64,000 nucleotides of DNA from Cellulomonas sp. URHD0024 (GCF_000426185.1 NZ_AUEW01000009.1:62001-126000), one strand, 5' to 3'. Positions 36,041-44,230 are shown, counted from the stretch's first letter. A program made the numbers and translations. The notes: generated from the letters alone by a model not told the origin.

Positions 36041-36057
36041 GATCACTCAAAGTGATC
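36041..36057. promoter_or_regulatory. palindromic operator 2 of the sugar regulon
   Basis: GATCACTCAAAGTGATC is a perfect 7-3-7 inverted repeat midway between the divergent GH4 and DeoR genes. It shares TCACTC-N2-AGTGA with operator 1 at 32722-32740. The position allows the DeoR protein to control both itself and the GH4-aldolase unit. Confidence 0.72.
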
Positions 36058-36090
36058 ATTCTGGCTGAGCGGACACGGAGGACCACGCGG

Positions 36091-36900
36091 ATGCCCGACC
36101 CTCACGACGTGCCCCGCGCGACGTCGCGCAAGCGGTCCGACCGGATGCTCGCCGTCCTCGCCATGCTCGACGGAGGCCATCAGGTCACCCTCGCGGACCT
36201 CACGCGTTCTCTGGGCGTCTCCCCGGCGACCATCCGTCGCGACCTGGCCGACCTGGAGGACCAGAGCCTTCTGGTGCGCACCCACGGCGGCGCGCGTGCG
36301 CTCGCCAGCGCCCCGCGCGCCGAGGTGCCCGTCCGGCTGCGGGACTCGCAGTTCCGCGAGGCCAAACGACGGATCGCGCGGCGGGCGGCGGAGCTGATAC
36401 CGCACGGCCCGTACAGCGTGGCGATCAGTGGCGGCACCACGACCGCGGAGGTCGCCAAGGTGCTGGCCAGCCGCCCGGACCTCGCCATCGTGACGAACGC
36501 GCTGACCACGGCGATGGAGATCGCGTCGCGCCCCAACCTCAAGGTGATCATGACCGGCGGGGTCGTGCGCTCGAACTCCTTCGAGGCCGTCGGCGTGATC
36601 GCCGAGAACACCTTCAACGCGATCAACGTCAGCACGGCGATCCTCGGGACGGACGGGATCAGCGCCGCCGGCGGCGCGACGACGCACGACGAGACCGAGG
36701 CCAGGACCAACAACGCCATGGTGTGTCACGCGCAGCGGGTCGTCGTGGTCACCGACGGATCGAAGGTGGGGCGGGTCACGCTGGCCAAGATGGCTGACCT
36801 GTCCCAGGTGCACGTCCTCGTCACCGACACCTCGGCCGACCCCGACGAGCTGGCGCGCATCGTCGCAGCGGGCGTCGAGGTGCTGATCGTCGACGCCTGA
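36091..36900 (+). CDS. DeoR-family sugar-phosphate-responsive repressor
   Basis: This 269-residue protein has an N-terminal helix-turn-helix (VTLADLTRSLGVSPATIRRDLADLEDQSLLVRTHGGA). A DeoR sensor domain follows (ISGGTTTAEVAKVL, TNALTTAMEIA, GTDGISA, DGSKVG) that binds a phosphorylated sugar. I chose ATG 36091, after CGGAGGACCACGCGG. It stands at the edge of the sugar cluster next to operator 2 and is the only regulator there. Confidence 0.9.
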   Translation: MPDPHDVPRATSRKRSDRMLAVLAMLDGGHQVTLADLTRSLGVSPATIRRDLADLEDQSLLVRTHGGARALASAPRAEVPVRLRDSQFREAKRRIARRAAELIPHGPYSVAISGGTTTAEVAKVLASRPDLAIVTNALTTAMEIASRPNLKVIMTGGVVRSNSFEAVGVIAENTFNAINVSTAILGTDGISAAGGATTHDETEARTNNAMVCHAQRVVVVTDGSKVGRVTLAKMADLSQVHVLVTDTSADPDELARIVAAGVEVLIVDA

Positions 36901-36972
36901 CCGGTCGCTCTGTTCACGTGCCGGTGATTCGCAGGACTCACGCGTGGACACGATTGTGGGCAGACTGCGTGT

Positions 36973-38424
36973 ATGAGCGCTGAGGACGTGCCGGACGTGC
37001 CTGATCCCGACGAAGGTCCCTTCGACTACGACCTGGTCGTCGTCGGCTCCGGGCCGGGCGGTCAGAAGGCGGCGATCGCGGCGGCGAAGCTCGGCTACCG
37101 GGTCGCGGTCATCGAACGACGGCACATGATGGGCGGCGTGTCGGTCAACACCGGGACGATCCCCAGCAAGACGCTGCGCGAGGCGGTCCTGTACCTGACC
37201 GGCATGTCGCAGCGCGAGATGTACGGCGCCAGCTACCGCGTGAAGTCCGACATCACCATGGACGACCTGTTCGCGCGCACGCACCACGTGATCGGCCGCG
37301 AGATCGAGGTCATCCGCGCCCAGCTGCTGCGCAACCACGTCGACATCCTCAACGGCACAGGCTCGTTCGTCGACGCCCACACGCTCGCGGTCGCCGAGGA
37401 CGGCGCGTCCCATCCGTCGCTGGTCACCGCCAAGTTCGTCGTCATCTCGACCGGCTCGAAGCCGCACCGGCCCGAGTCCGTGCAGTTCGACGAGAGCCGG
37501 GTCCTGGACTCCGACGGCGTGCTCTCGCTCGAGAAGGTGCCGGCCTCGATCGTCGTCGTCGGTGCCGGGATCATCGGCATCGAGTACGCGTCGATCTTCG
37601 CTGCGCTGGGCTCACGCGTGACCGTCATCGACCAGCGGCCCGCGATGCTCGAGATGTGCGATCCCGAGGTCACGGAGTCGCTGAAGTTCCACCTGCGCGA
37701 CCTCTCGGTGTCGTTCCGGTTCGGCGAGCAGGTGTCCGGCGTCGAGAGCAACACGCACGGGACGGTGACACGCCTGGCCTCGGGCAAGGCGATCGCGGCC
37801 GACGCCGTCATGTACTCCGCCGGCCGGCAGGGGCAGACGGACTCCCTGGAGCTGGAGAAGGCAGGCCTGTCCGCCGACTCGCGCGGACGCATCAAGGTCG
37901 ACGACCAGTACCGCACGGTCGTCCCCAACATCTTCGCGGTGGGCGACGTCATCGGTTTCCCCGCCCTGGCGGCGACGAGCATGAACCAGGGCCGCCTCGC
38001 GGCGTACCACGCGTTCGGGGAACCGGCCCGGGAGCTGCAGTCGGTGCAGCCCATCGGCATCTACACGATCCCGGAGATCTCCTACTGCGGCCGGACGGAG
38101 GACGAGCTGACGACGGCCGCCGTGCCCTACGAGGTCGGCATCGCGCGCTACCGCGAGCTGGCGCGCGGCCAGATCGTCGGCGACTCCTACGGGATGCTCA
38201 AGCTGCTCGTGCACACCGAGACCCGCGAGCTGCTGGGCGTGCACATCTTCGGGACGTCGGCGACCGACCTGGTCCACATCGGCCAGGCGATCATGGCCTG
38301 CGGCGGGACGGTGGACTACCTCGTCGACACGGTCCTGAACTACCCCACGCTCTCGGAGGCGTACAAGGTGGCGGCGCTGGACGCGACGAACAAGATCCGG
38401 CAGGTGGCGCGGTTCAGCCAGTGA
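36973..38424 (+). CDS. sthA: soluble pyridine nucleotide transhydrogenase
   Basis: This 483-residue flavoprotein has two dinucleotide folds ([17 protein letters not shown] near 32, [17 protein letters not shown] near 200) and FAD motif FAVGDVIG. In place of the redox-active disulfide it has [18 protein letters not shown], with Thr-Ile-Pro and no Cys pair, which separates SthA from lipoamide dehydrogenase. It transfers hydride between NADPH and NAD+. It follows the DeoR gene by 72 nt and is probably independent. Confidence 0.93.
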   Translation: MSAEDVPDVPDPDEGPFDYDLVVVGSGPGGQKAAIAAAKLGYRVAVIERRHMMGGVSVNTGTIPSKTLREAVLYLTGMSQREMYGASYRVKSDITMDDLFARTHHVIGREIEVIRAQLLRNHVDILNGTGSFVDAHTLAVAEDGASHPSLVTAKFVVISTGSKPHRPESVQFDESRVLDSDGVLSLEKVPASIVVVGAGIIGIEYASIFAALGSRVTVIDQRPAMLEMCDPEVTESLKFHLRDLSVSFRFGEQVSGVESNTHGTVTRLASGKAIAADAVMYSAGRQGQTDSLELEKAGLSADSRGRIKVDDQYRTVVPNIFAVGDVIGFPALAATSMNQGRLAAYHAFGEPARELQSVQPIGIYTIPEISYCGRTEDELTTAAVPYEVGIARYRELARGQIVGDSYGMLKLLVHTETRELLGVHIFGTSATDLVHIGQAIMACGGTVDYLVDTVLNYPTLSEAYKVAALDATNKIRQVARFSQ

Positions 38425-38521
38425 CGAGCGTTCCGACAAGGCTCTCAGGAGTCCGACGCCGACGCTGACCCTGCGTCCGCCGACGAGCCGTCGCGATGAC
38501 AACAAGATCACACTTCAGCCG

Positions 38522-38537
38522 CGGCACCCAGGTGCCG
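38522..38537. promoter_or_regulatory. inverted repeat before the first DUF2510 gene
   Basis: CGGCACC-CA-GGTGCCG is a perfect 7-2-7 palindrome ending 14 nt before the start codon. An A-rich AAAATA follows it directly and no ribosome site is seen, so it may be an operator near a leaderless start. Confidence 0.4.
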
Positions 38538-38551
38538 ATGCCCAAAATACG

Positions 38552-39934
38552 ATGAACACCACTCCTCAGGGCTGGTACCGCGATCCCGCGGACCAGACAC
38601 GCGTGCGATGGTTCGACGGCCAGACGTGGACGGCGAACAGCCAGCCCGCGCCCGAACCCGGATCCGCGCCGCTTCCGCCGCCTGCGCCGTCCGCGCCGTC
38701 TGCGCCGTCTGCGACGACTGCGACGACTGCGCCGTCTGCGCCCTCTGCACCGGCGGCTGCCGACACGGGTGCGGCTCGACCGCGCGCCGCTGTGGCGACG
38801 CGGCCCGCTCGCGCCGGGTCCGTGCCGACGCCGCGTGCGTCCGTGCCCCTCGTCATCCCGCTGCTCGAGCCTGACGAGGACGACGAGTACGACGAGTACG
38901 ACGTGGTCGACGAGCCGACTTCCGAGCCGGTTCAGCCGCCCGTCGACGAGTCGCCCGTCGTGCCCGAACCGCAGTACGGCCCGCCGGTTCCGCAGCCGCC
39001 CTACGGTGCACCGGCAGCGCAGCAGCCCTACGGCACACAAGCACCTCAGCAGCCCTTCGGCGCACAAGCACCGCAGCAGCCCTACGGCGCACAAGCACCG
39101 CAGCCGCCGTACGGCCAGCCGTCGGCACAGCCGCCGTTCGGACAGGCTGATCCCCACCTCGGCCAGGGGTACGCGCTGCCGAGCCCACCGCAGCAGCTCG
39201 CGCCTGCCGCCGGAACGTTCGCTCCCCAGACGCCGGCGCCCCACCAGTACGGCTCCGAGTACGCGCCGCCGGCTCAGGAGGCGGCTCCGTACGCCGCCCA
39301 GGCGCCGTTCGGGCAACCGTCCCCGGCGTTCGGGCAGCCCTCGGCACCGTTCGGGCAGTCCCCCGCACCGTTCGGGCAGCCCCCGGCCTCCTTCGGGCCG
39401 CCACCGTCGCCGTTCGGCCAGCCCGCCGGCTACCCACCGCCCACGTCCGCGCCCGGTATGCCGCAGCCGACGGGCGGTTGGCAGGGCGGCCCGCAGCAGT
39501 GGGACGTTCCGGCCAAGAAGAGCACCGGCAAGACCGTGCTGATCGTCCTGGCCATCACCCTGGGCGCGATGATGCTGGTCGGGATCCTGTCGGCGATCGC
39601 CATCCCGGTGTTCCTCAACCAGCGCGCGAAGGCGGAGGCCGCCGGCCTCGGCCTCGACGCGGTGACCTGCGAGCAGGTGGCGGACTACGCCGTCCAGATC
39701 TCGGCCGCCGGCAAGGCGCAGGACGCCGGTCCGCTCGTCTCCATGACGGGGGTGTCGCTGGCCCAGGACAACCGCAGCTCCGTCCGGGCGCCGGCCGAGG
39801 GCGAGGACCCCGCCTTCGTCATGAGCTGCACGGGCACGGGCGCGAAGCCGGACGGGACCACGGCGCCGGTCACGGCCAACCTCTACATCGACTCGACGCC
39901 GGAGAAGCTCGTCGCCTACGCCTGGGACAAGTGA
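38552..39934 (+). CDS. DUF2510 membrane protein with Pro/Gln-rich repeats
   Basis: This 460-residue protein starts with a DUF2510 module (TPQGWYRDPADQTRVRWFDGQTWT). A disordered region (about 30-305) has near-perfect repeats such as QQPYGAQAP and FGQPSAP. One membrane helix lies about 325-350, and the outer C-terminal domain (DAVTCEQVADYAVQIS... FVMSCTGTG) holds two Cys. DUF2510 proteins are actinomycete envelope proteins of unknown function. A shorter paralogue follows 13 nt downstream. The repeat region makes true length variable between strains. Confidence 0.85.
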   Translation: MNTTPQGWYRDPADQTRVRWFDGQTWTANSQPAPEPGSAPLPPPAPSAPSAPSATTATTAPSAPSAPAAADTGAARPRAAVATRPARAGSVPTPRASVPLVIPLLEPDEDDEYDEYDVVDEPTSEPVQPPVDESPVVPEPQYGPPVPQPPYGAPAAQQPYGTQAPQQPFGAQAPQQPYGAQAPQPPYGQPSAQPPFGQADPHLGQGYALPSPPQQLAPAAGTFAPQTPAPHQYGSEYAPPAQEAAPYAAQAPFGQPSPAFGQPSAPFGQSPAPFGQPPASFGPPPSPFGQPAGYPPPTSAPGMPQPTGGWQGGPQQWDVPAKKSTGKTVLIVLAITLGAMMLVGILSAIAIPVFLNQRAKAEAAGLGLDAVTCEQVADYAVQISAAGKAQDAGPLVSMTGVSLAQDNRSSVRAPAEGEDPAFVMSCTGTGAKPDGTTAPVTANLYIDSTPEKLVAYAWDK

Positions 39935-39947
39935 CCCGGGACGCACC

Positions 39948-40475
39948 ATGAATGACGCCGCAGCCGGCTGGTACCCGGACCCCAAGGACCCGTCGACGGT
40001 CCGCTGGTTCGACGGCCGATTCTGGACCGACCGTCAGGCCCCAGATGCGCCGGTCGCGCCCACGGTGCAGCGCCCGGCGCGTCGTCGCGCCACGGTCCTG
40101 GCCGCGACCGGGGCGACCGCGGCCGTCGTCGTCCTCGGCATGCTCGTGGCGGCCGCGGTCCCGGTGTACCGGGAGCAGCACGAGCGCGCCATGCTGGCAC
40201 CGGTCGCCAAGATGACCTGCGACGAGGTGGCCGACGAGGTGATCACGCTCGCCCGCGGCGAGAAGGGCCTCGAGCCGCTCGAGTCGGTCACGCGCACCGC
40301 CGTCGTCCGGGACGGCCGCGACGGTATCCGGGTCCCCGCTGCGGGGGCCGAGGAGTTCGTCATGAGCTGCTCCGGCGTCGGCACCCGGTTCGACGGGTCC
40401 GCCGCACCGTTGACCATCGACCTCTACATCGACCACGAGCGCGCGCACCTGCTCTGGTACTCGTGGGACGTCTGA
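39948..40475 (+). CDS. short DUF2510 membrane protein, paralogue of the preceding gene
   Basis: This 175-residue protein has DUF2510 (GWYPDPKDPSTVRWFDGRFWT), no proline-rich repeat, one membrane helix (about 47-68), and an outer domain MTCDEVADEVITLA...FVMSCSGVGTRFDGSAAPLTIDLYIDHE that matches the preceding protein. The pair arose by duplication and are co-transcribed. The stop codon is built into a 24-bp direct repeat. Confidence 0.82.
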   Translation: MNDAAAGWYPDPKDPSTVRWFDGRFWTDRQAPDAPVAPTVQRPARRRATVLAATGATAAVVVLGMLVAAAVPVYREQHERAMLAPVAKMTCDEVADEVITLARGEKGLEPLESVTRTAVVRDGRDGIRVPAAGAEEFVMSCSGVGTRFDGSAAPLTIDLYIDHERAHLLWYSWDV

Positions 40476-40521
40476 GCAGACGTCCGAGCAGGCGCCCGAG
40501 CAGACGTCCGAGCAGGCGCCC
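40474..40521 (+). repeat. two copies of a 24-bp direct repeat
   Basis: The unit GAGCAGACGTCCGAGCAGG followed by CGCCC occurs twice without gap (40474-40497, 40498-40521). The first copy overlaps the stop codon of the DUF2510 gene. A partial third copy follows. Confidence 0.85.
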
Positions 40522-40554
40522 GGACCGACGTCGGACCCGACGGACGAGCCGAGG

Positions 40555-40914
40555 TCAGGCAGTCGTGCCCTCGTACAGGCCGAGCTGGTTGCCCTCGGAG
40601 TCCTCGAACGACGCCCACCAGCTCGTCGGGGAGATCTGCGTCTTCTCCTGAACCGTGCGGCCACCGAGCTCCTGCGCCCGCCGGAGCGTGTCGTCGATCG
40701 AGTCCACCTCGACGTAGCTGCGGGGCACCAGCAGGTTGCCCTCGCGCAGCCCGAGCCCACCGCCGCTGATGCCGTTCGGGGCGCTCCACATCGGGTAGCC
40801 CTCGTAGCCGGGCGACTCCTTGATGTCCCAGCCGAACAGCTCCGAGTAGAACCTCGTCGCCCGCTGGAGGTCGTCTGCCGGGATGTCGATGTGCGTGATG
40901 TCGCCGTGCGCCAT
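40555..40914 (-). CDS. VOC-family (glyoxalase-like) protein
   Basis: This 119-residue protein has a single VOC fold: ITHIDIPADDLQRATRFYSELFGWDI at the start and FEDSEGNQLGLYEG at the end, with His and Glu at usual metal positions. Members include dioxygenases, glyoxalases and antibiotic-binding proteins, so the role is open. It is monocistronic and converges with the DUF2510 pair. Confidence 0.85.
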   Translation of the reverse strand: MAHGDITHIDIPADDLQRATRFYSELFGWDIKESPGYEGYPMWSAPNGISGGGLGLREGNLLVPRSYVEVDSIDDTLRRAQELGGRTVQEKTQISPTSWWASFEDSEGNQLGLYEGTTA

Positions 40915-41112
40915 GGCCTCGCTCCTCGCATGTCGTCGGAGGCCTCACGGGGTGGCGAGGCCCGGAAACCCCACGAGCCTAGGACCGCGAGGGACGGCGC
41001 GACATCCCTGCACGGCCGTCGCCGGCGGTTCCTGTCGCCGTACGACGCACGCCGATCCCGCCGTGGCGGCGGCCGTCAGGAGGCGGGATTCGGATCGCTC
41101 GCCGACCTCCGC

Positions 41113-41118
41113 TATCCT
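41113..41118 (+). promoter_or_regulatory. -10 element TATCCT before tRNA-Ser
   Basis: GCTATCCT lies 10 nt before the tRNA, the same octamer as before tRNA-Pro. No clear -35 was found. Confidence 0.4.
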
Positions 41119-41128
41119 CAGTCGGCCG

Positions 41129-41213
41129 GGAGGATTCGCCTAGTGGCCTATGGCGCACGCTTGGAAAGCGTGTTGGGTGAAAGCCCTCGGGGGTTCGAAT
41201 CCCCCATCCTCCG
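41129..41213 (+). tRNA. tRNA-Ser (GGA)
   Basis: Acceptor GGAGGAT pairs with ATCCTCC. The anticodon arm CACGC-TTGGAAA-GCGTG gives anticodon GGA. A long variable arm (TTGGGTGAAAGCCCTC) is present as required for serine, and the T arm is GGGGG-TTCGAAT-CCCCC. The discriminator is G. CC but not CCA follows in the genome. Confidence 0.97.
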
Positions 41214-41219
41214 CCGGTC

Positions 41220-41262
41220 GAAGGGCCCGTGAACTGCAGAAGATGCAGGTCACGGGCCCTTC
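41220..41262. terminator. hairpin terminator after tRNA-Ser
   Basis: A 13-bp perfect stem GAAGGGCCCGTGA/TCACGGGCCCTTC has inner pairing CTGC/GCAG, 6 nt after the tRNA. It also contains the last codons of the minus-strand ArsC-like gene. Confidence 0.75.
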
Positions 41263-41750
41263 GTCGTGTCCGCACACTGGTCGCCCGGGCTGGCGTCCTG
41301 CCGCCGGTGGGCTGCCTGACGAGGGACAGAGTTCCCGGATCGGCCGCGGCACGGAGCCACGTGCGACGAGGACGTCTCGCCGAGCAGGTCTGCGACGAGG
41401 GTGTCGAGGTGATCCCGGAGCGGGCGGATGCCGTCGACGTCCCAGGCGGCCGGGTCGGGCAGGGGCCAGAGCTCGACGCGGTGGTGGGCGGGCAGGTCGA
41501 GGCCCGGCTTGAGGGCGACGAGGACGTCGGCCCGTGCGGCGAGACCAGCGGTCAGGAGCCGGGGAACCTCGCGGCTGCGGTCGATCCCGATCTCGGCGAG
41601 CGAGGCGAGCACCGTCGCGCTGACGGCGGTGTCCGGCTCGGTACCGGCGGACAGGACGGTGACGTCGGAACCGGCGCGCGCTGCGGCGAGGCCGGCGGCG
41701 AGCTGGGACCGGCCGGCGTTGTGGACGCAGACGAACAGGAAGGTGGTCAT
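41250..41750 (-). CDS. low-molecular-weight phosphatase/arsenate reductase-like protein with odd tail
   Basis: This 166-residue protein has the phosphate loop VCVHNAGRSQLAAG (C-X5-R) at residue 7 and the general-acid Asp in PLPDPAAWD. The enzyme domain ends near residue 128 (LVADLLGETSSS). The remaining 38 residues are Arg/Pro/Ser-rich, look non-native and run into the tRNA-Ser terminator, so the original stop appears lost. I chose ATG 41750, after GAAGGAAGG. It is divergent from the ArsR-ArsC fusion and probably shares its operator. Confidence 0.78.
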   Translation of the reverse strand: MTTFLFVCVHNAGRSQLAAGLAAARAGSDVTVLSAGTEPDTAVSATVLASLAEIGIDRSREVPRLLTAGLAARADVLVALKPGLDLPAHHRVELWPLPDPAAWDVDGIRPLRDHLDTLVADLLGETSSSHVAPCRGRSGNSVPRQAAHRRQDASPGDQCADTTKGP

Positions 41751-41796
41751 GCGGAACCTTCCTTCGGAGAGGGGCCAGGCTCGGGACGTCGGCATC

Positions 41797-41847
41797 TTGA
41801 CCCGTCCACGGTCACTCAGTCAAAATTGTCTCAATGAACACTGAGTG
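41797..41847. promoter_or_regulatory. divergent ars promoter with inverted repeat
   Basis: CACTCAGT (41813-41820) and ACTGAGTG (41840-41847) form a perfect 8-bp inverted repeat, the right arm lying inside the first codons of the fusion gene. TTGACC (41797) and CAAAAT (41821) with an 18-bp spacer would start transcription near 41833, one base before the ATG. On the other strand TTGACT (41824-41819) suits the ArsC-like gene. Confidence 0.55.
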
Positions 41848-42508
41848 GCATGCCGAGATCGCGCGTCGGGCGGCGACGCACGCGGTGCTGTCCGACCCCG
41901 GGCGGCTGGCCGTCGTCGAGCTGCTGTCGCTCGGCGACCACTCGCCGTCCGAGCTGTCGGCCGAGCTCGGCATGGCCTCCAACCTGATCGCCCACCACGT
42001 CGGCGTCCTGGTCGAGCACGGTCTGGTCTCCCGCCGCCGCTCCGAGGGCGACCGGCGTCGCACCTACCTGCACCTGACCCCCGACGCCGCGATCGTCCCG
42101 GCCGGGTGGACGATGCCTCGGCCCCGGCGGGTCCTGTTCGTCTGCACGGCGAACTCCGCGCGATCCCACCTGGCCGCGGCCCTGTGGCGCCGGACCAGCC
42201 CTGTCGCCACGGCGTCCGCGGGCACTCATCCCGCCGTCTCGGTCGCACCCGGCGCTGTGGCCGTCGCCCAACGCCACGACGTGCCGCTGCTCGACGCGAG
42301 GCCCCGCCTGTTCAGCGACGTGCGTCGCGACGGGGACCTCGTCGTGACCGTGTGCGACCACGCGCACGAGGAGATCGGCGACGTCGCGGACCTGCACTGG
42401 TCCGTGCCCGACCCCGTCCCGGCAGCGGACGACGCAGCCTTCGACGCCGCCTTCGAGGAGATCGCCCGCCGGGTCGACGTCCTCGCCCCCCGCCTCGCCG
42501 ACGCGTAA
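41834..42508 (+). CDS. ArsR-ArsC fusion (arsenic repressor plus arsenate reductase)
   Basis: This 224-residue protein has an ArsR winged helix (about 8-85, with LSDPGRLAVVELLSLGDHSPSELSAELGMASNLIAHHVGVL). It is fused to a low-molecular-weight phosphatase/ArsC domain (VLFVCTANSARSHLAA, C-X5-R at about 100; Asp in SVPDPVPA). Such fusions are known in actinomycetes. The repressor half lacks the CVC motif, so its As(III) site must differ. The start codon sits at the predicted transcription start, so the message may be leaderless. arsC follows 13 nt later. Confidence 0.88.
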   Translation: MNTEWHAEIARRAATHAVLSDPGRLAVVELLSLGDHSPSELSAELGMASNLIAHHVGVLVEHGLVSRRRSEGDRRRTYLHLTPDAAIVPAGWTMPRPRRVLFVCTANSARSHLAAALWRRTSPVATASAGTHPAVSVAPGAVAVAQRHDVPLLDARPRLFSDVRRDGDLVVTVCDHAHEEIGDVADLHWSVPDPVPAADDAAFDAAFEEIARRVDVLAPRLADA

Positions 42509-42521
42509 CCCAAGGAGACCC

Positions 42522-42947
42522 GTGAGCACCACCACCGACAAGCCCAGCGTCCTGTTCGTCTGCGTCCACAACGCCGGTCGGTCCCAGATGGCCGCCGGCT
42601 TCCTCGCCGCACTGTCCGGCGGCGCCGTCGACGTCCTGTCCGCGGGCTCGATGCCCGCGGACAGGGTCAACGTCGTGGCGGTCGAGGCGATGGCCGAGGT
42701 CGGCATCGACATCCGAGCCGAGCAGCCCAAGGTGCTGACCACCGAAGCGGTCCAGGCCTCCGACGTGGTGATCACGATGGGCTGCGGTGACGCGTGCCCC
42801 TACTTCCCCGGCAAGCGGTACGAGGACTGGGTGCTCGAGGACCCGGCGGGCCAGGGCATCGAGTCCGTCCGACCGATCCGCGACGAGATCCAGCGGCGGA
42901 TCCTCGTGCTGCTCGACGAGCTCGGTGTAGCGCCCGCGCGGCTCTGA
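42522..42947 (+). CDS. arsC: arsenate reductase ArsC (mycothiol/thioredoxin-linked type)
   Basis: This 141-residue enzyme has the loop VCVHNAGRSQMAAGF (C-X5-R), and TMGCGDACPYFPGKRYEDWVLEDPAGQ with extra Cys and the acid Asp-Pro. The GCGDACP segment is typical of actinomycete enzymes that reduce arsenate to arsenite through mycothiol. The GTG start follows CAAGGAGACCC. It is co-transcribed with the ArsR-ArsC fusion and converges on arsM. Confidence 0.92.
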   Translation: MSTTTDKPSVLFVCVHNAGRSQMAAGFLAALSGGAVDVLSAGSMPADRVNVVAVEAMAEVGIDIRAEQPKVLTTEAVQASDVVITMGCGDACPYFPGKRYEDWVLEDPAGQGIESVRPIRDEIQRRILVLLDELGVAPARL

Positions 42948-42985
42948 CGACGACGGGGCTTCCCGCCTCGACACGCGAGATCAGG

Positions 42986-43750
42986 TCAGGTCCCCCGAGG
43001 CTGCGGGAGCGGCTTGCGTGCGCGGACGACGGCGCCGTGCATCCCGTCGGCGACCTCGTGGGTGAAGGTGACCTCCGCGTCGGTGAAGCCGGCGCGGACC
43101 AGGCCGTCCAGGTACTCGGTACGGGACAAGGCGCCAGCGATGCACCCGACGTACGAGCCGCGCTCGGCGCGCTGGTCGGGCGTCAGGCGGTCCTCGGCGA
43201 CGACGTCCGAGATCCCCACCCGACCACCGGGAACCAGCACCCGGAACGCCTCGGACAGCACCGCCGACTTGTCGGTGGACAGGTTGACGACGCAGTTCGA
43301 GATGACGACGTCGACCACTGCGTCGCCCAGCGGCAGGTCCTCGATGGTGCCCTTGAGGAACTCGACGTTCGTCGCGCCCGCCTTGGTCGCGTTCGCACGT
43401 GCCAGGTCGAGCATCTCGTCCGTCATGTCGACGCCGTAGGCGAACCCGTCCGGCCCGACGCGCCGGGCCGAGAGGAGGACGTCGATGCCGCCACCCGAGC
43501 CCAGGTCGAGCACCCGCTCGCCGGCGTTCAGCTCGGCCACGGCGATCGGGTTCCCGCAGCCCAACGACGCCGCGAGCGCTTCGGCCGGGATGCTGACCGC
43601 GTCCTGCGCGCTGTAGAGCCCGGCGCCGAACCGCTCGTCGACCGCGATGGACTCCGGAGCGCACCCGCCCGCACTGCAACAACCGGCGTCGCCGCCCAGT
43701 ACCGCCGCCAGCGCGTACCGCTGCCGGACCTGCTCACGCACCTCGTCCAT
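42986..43750 (-). CDS. arsM: arsenite S-adenosylmethionine methyltransferase
   Basis: This 254-residue methyltransferase has motif I VLDLGSGGGIDVLLSA, motif SNCVVNLSTDKSAVLSE with the catalytic Cys, and the N-terminal cysteines GDAGCCSAGGC plus YVGCIAGAL, the three-Cys set that binds As(III). It makes methylated, partly volatile arsenicals. I chose ATG 43750 because GGAG lies 6 nt before it; ATG 43762 lacks a ribosome site. It is divergent from arsR across two palindromes. Confidence 0.92.
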   Translation of the reverse strand: MDEVREQVRQRYALAAVLGGDAGCCSAGGCAPESIAVDERFGAGLYSAQDAVSIPAEALAASLGCGNPIAVAELNAGERVLDLGSGGGIDVLLSARRVGPDGFAYGVDMTDEMLDLARANATKAGATNVEFLKGTIEDLPLGDAVVDVVISNCVVNLSTDKSAVLSEAFRVLVPGGRVGISDVVAEDRLTPDQRAERGSYVGCIAGALSRTEYLDGLVRAGFTDAEVTFTHEVADGMHGAVVRARKPLPQPRGT

Positions 43751-43766
43751 CTCGATCTCCATACGT

Positions 43767-43816
43767 ATCGACACTTGTCGATGTCTAACCTGGCGGAGAC
43801 ATCGACATGTGTCAAT
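43767..43816. promoter_or_regulatory. paired ArsR operators between arsM and arsR
   Basis: ATCGACACTTGTCGAT (43767-43782) is a perfect 7-2-7 inverted repeat. ATCGACATGTGTCAAT (43801-43816) is a second copy with one arm mismatch, 34 bp on. The form ATCGACA-N2-TGTCGAT resembles 12-2-12 sites of ArsR/SmtB repressors and sits where both divergent genes can be shut off. Confidence 0.75.
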
Positions 43817-43834
43817 ATCGACAGCGATCGATGC

Positions 43835-44230
43835 ATGCGCGACACTGGAGCGGTGCCCCTGGACCTGCTCCCTGTGATCTCGACGCCCGACGACGCAGCG
43901 TGCTGCACCCCGCTCGCCCGTGCCGCGATCACCGAGCAGGACGCAGGTGAGCTCGCGCAGAAGCTGAAGGCCCTCGCCGACCCGGCCCGGCTGCGGCTGC
44001 TGTCCCTCATCGCGGCGCACGACGGCGGCGAGGCGTGCGTCTGTGACCTCATCGAGCCCGTGGGACTCTCGCAGCCGACCGTCTCGCACCATCTCAAGTA
44101 CCTCGTCGACACCGGCCTGCTCGCTCGGGAGAAGCGAGGCGTCTGGGCCTACTACTCGCTCATCCCTGGCGCCCTCGACGCCATCACCCACCAGCTCGGC
44201 ACCCACCTGACGGCCGGAGCCCTCGCATGA
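43835..44230 (+). CDS. arsR: ArsR-family arsenite-responsive repressor
   Basis: This 131-residue protein has a winged helix (ALADPARLRLLSLIAAHDGGEACVCDLIEPVGLSQPTVSHHLKYL) with the CVC As(III) motif at the start of the recognition region. An extra CC pair lies in the N-terminal arm (DDAACCTPL). The start is uncertain: ATG 43835 has no ribosome site and could be leaderless, while GTG 43853 has GGAG only 2 nt before it. It overlaps the acetyltransferase gene by 4 nt (ATGA). Confidence 0.88.
   Translation: MRDTGAVPLDLLPVISTPDDAACCTPLARAAITEQDAGELAQKLKALADPARLRLLSLIAAHDGGEACVCDLIEPVGLSQPTVSHHLKYLVDTGLLAREKRGVWAYYSLIPGALDAITHQLGTHLTAGALA

Noticed and set aside
43853..43855. GTG 43853 as the arsR start
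   Set aside because: GGAG ends only two bases before it, which is too close for a ribosome site; ATG 43835 is preferred, though not proven.
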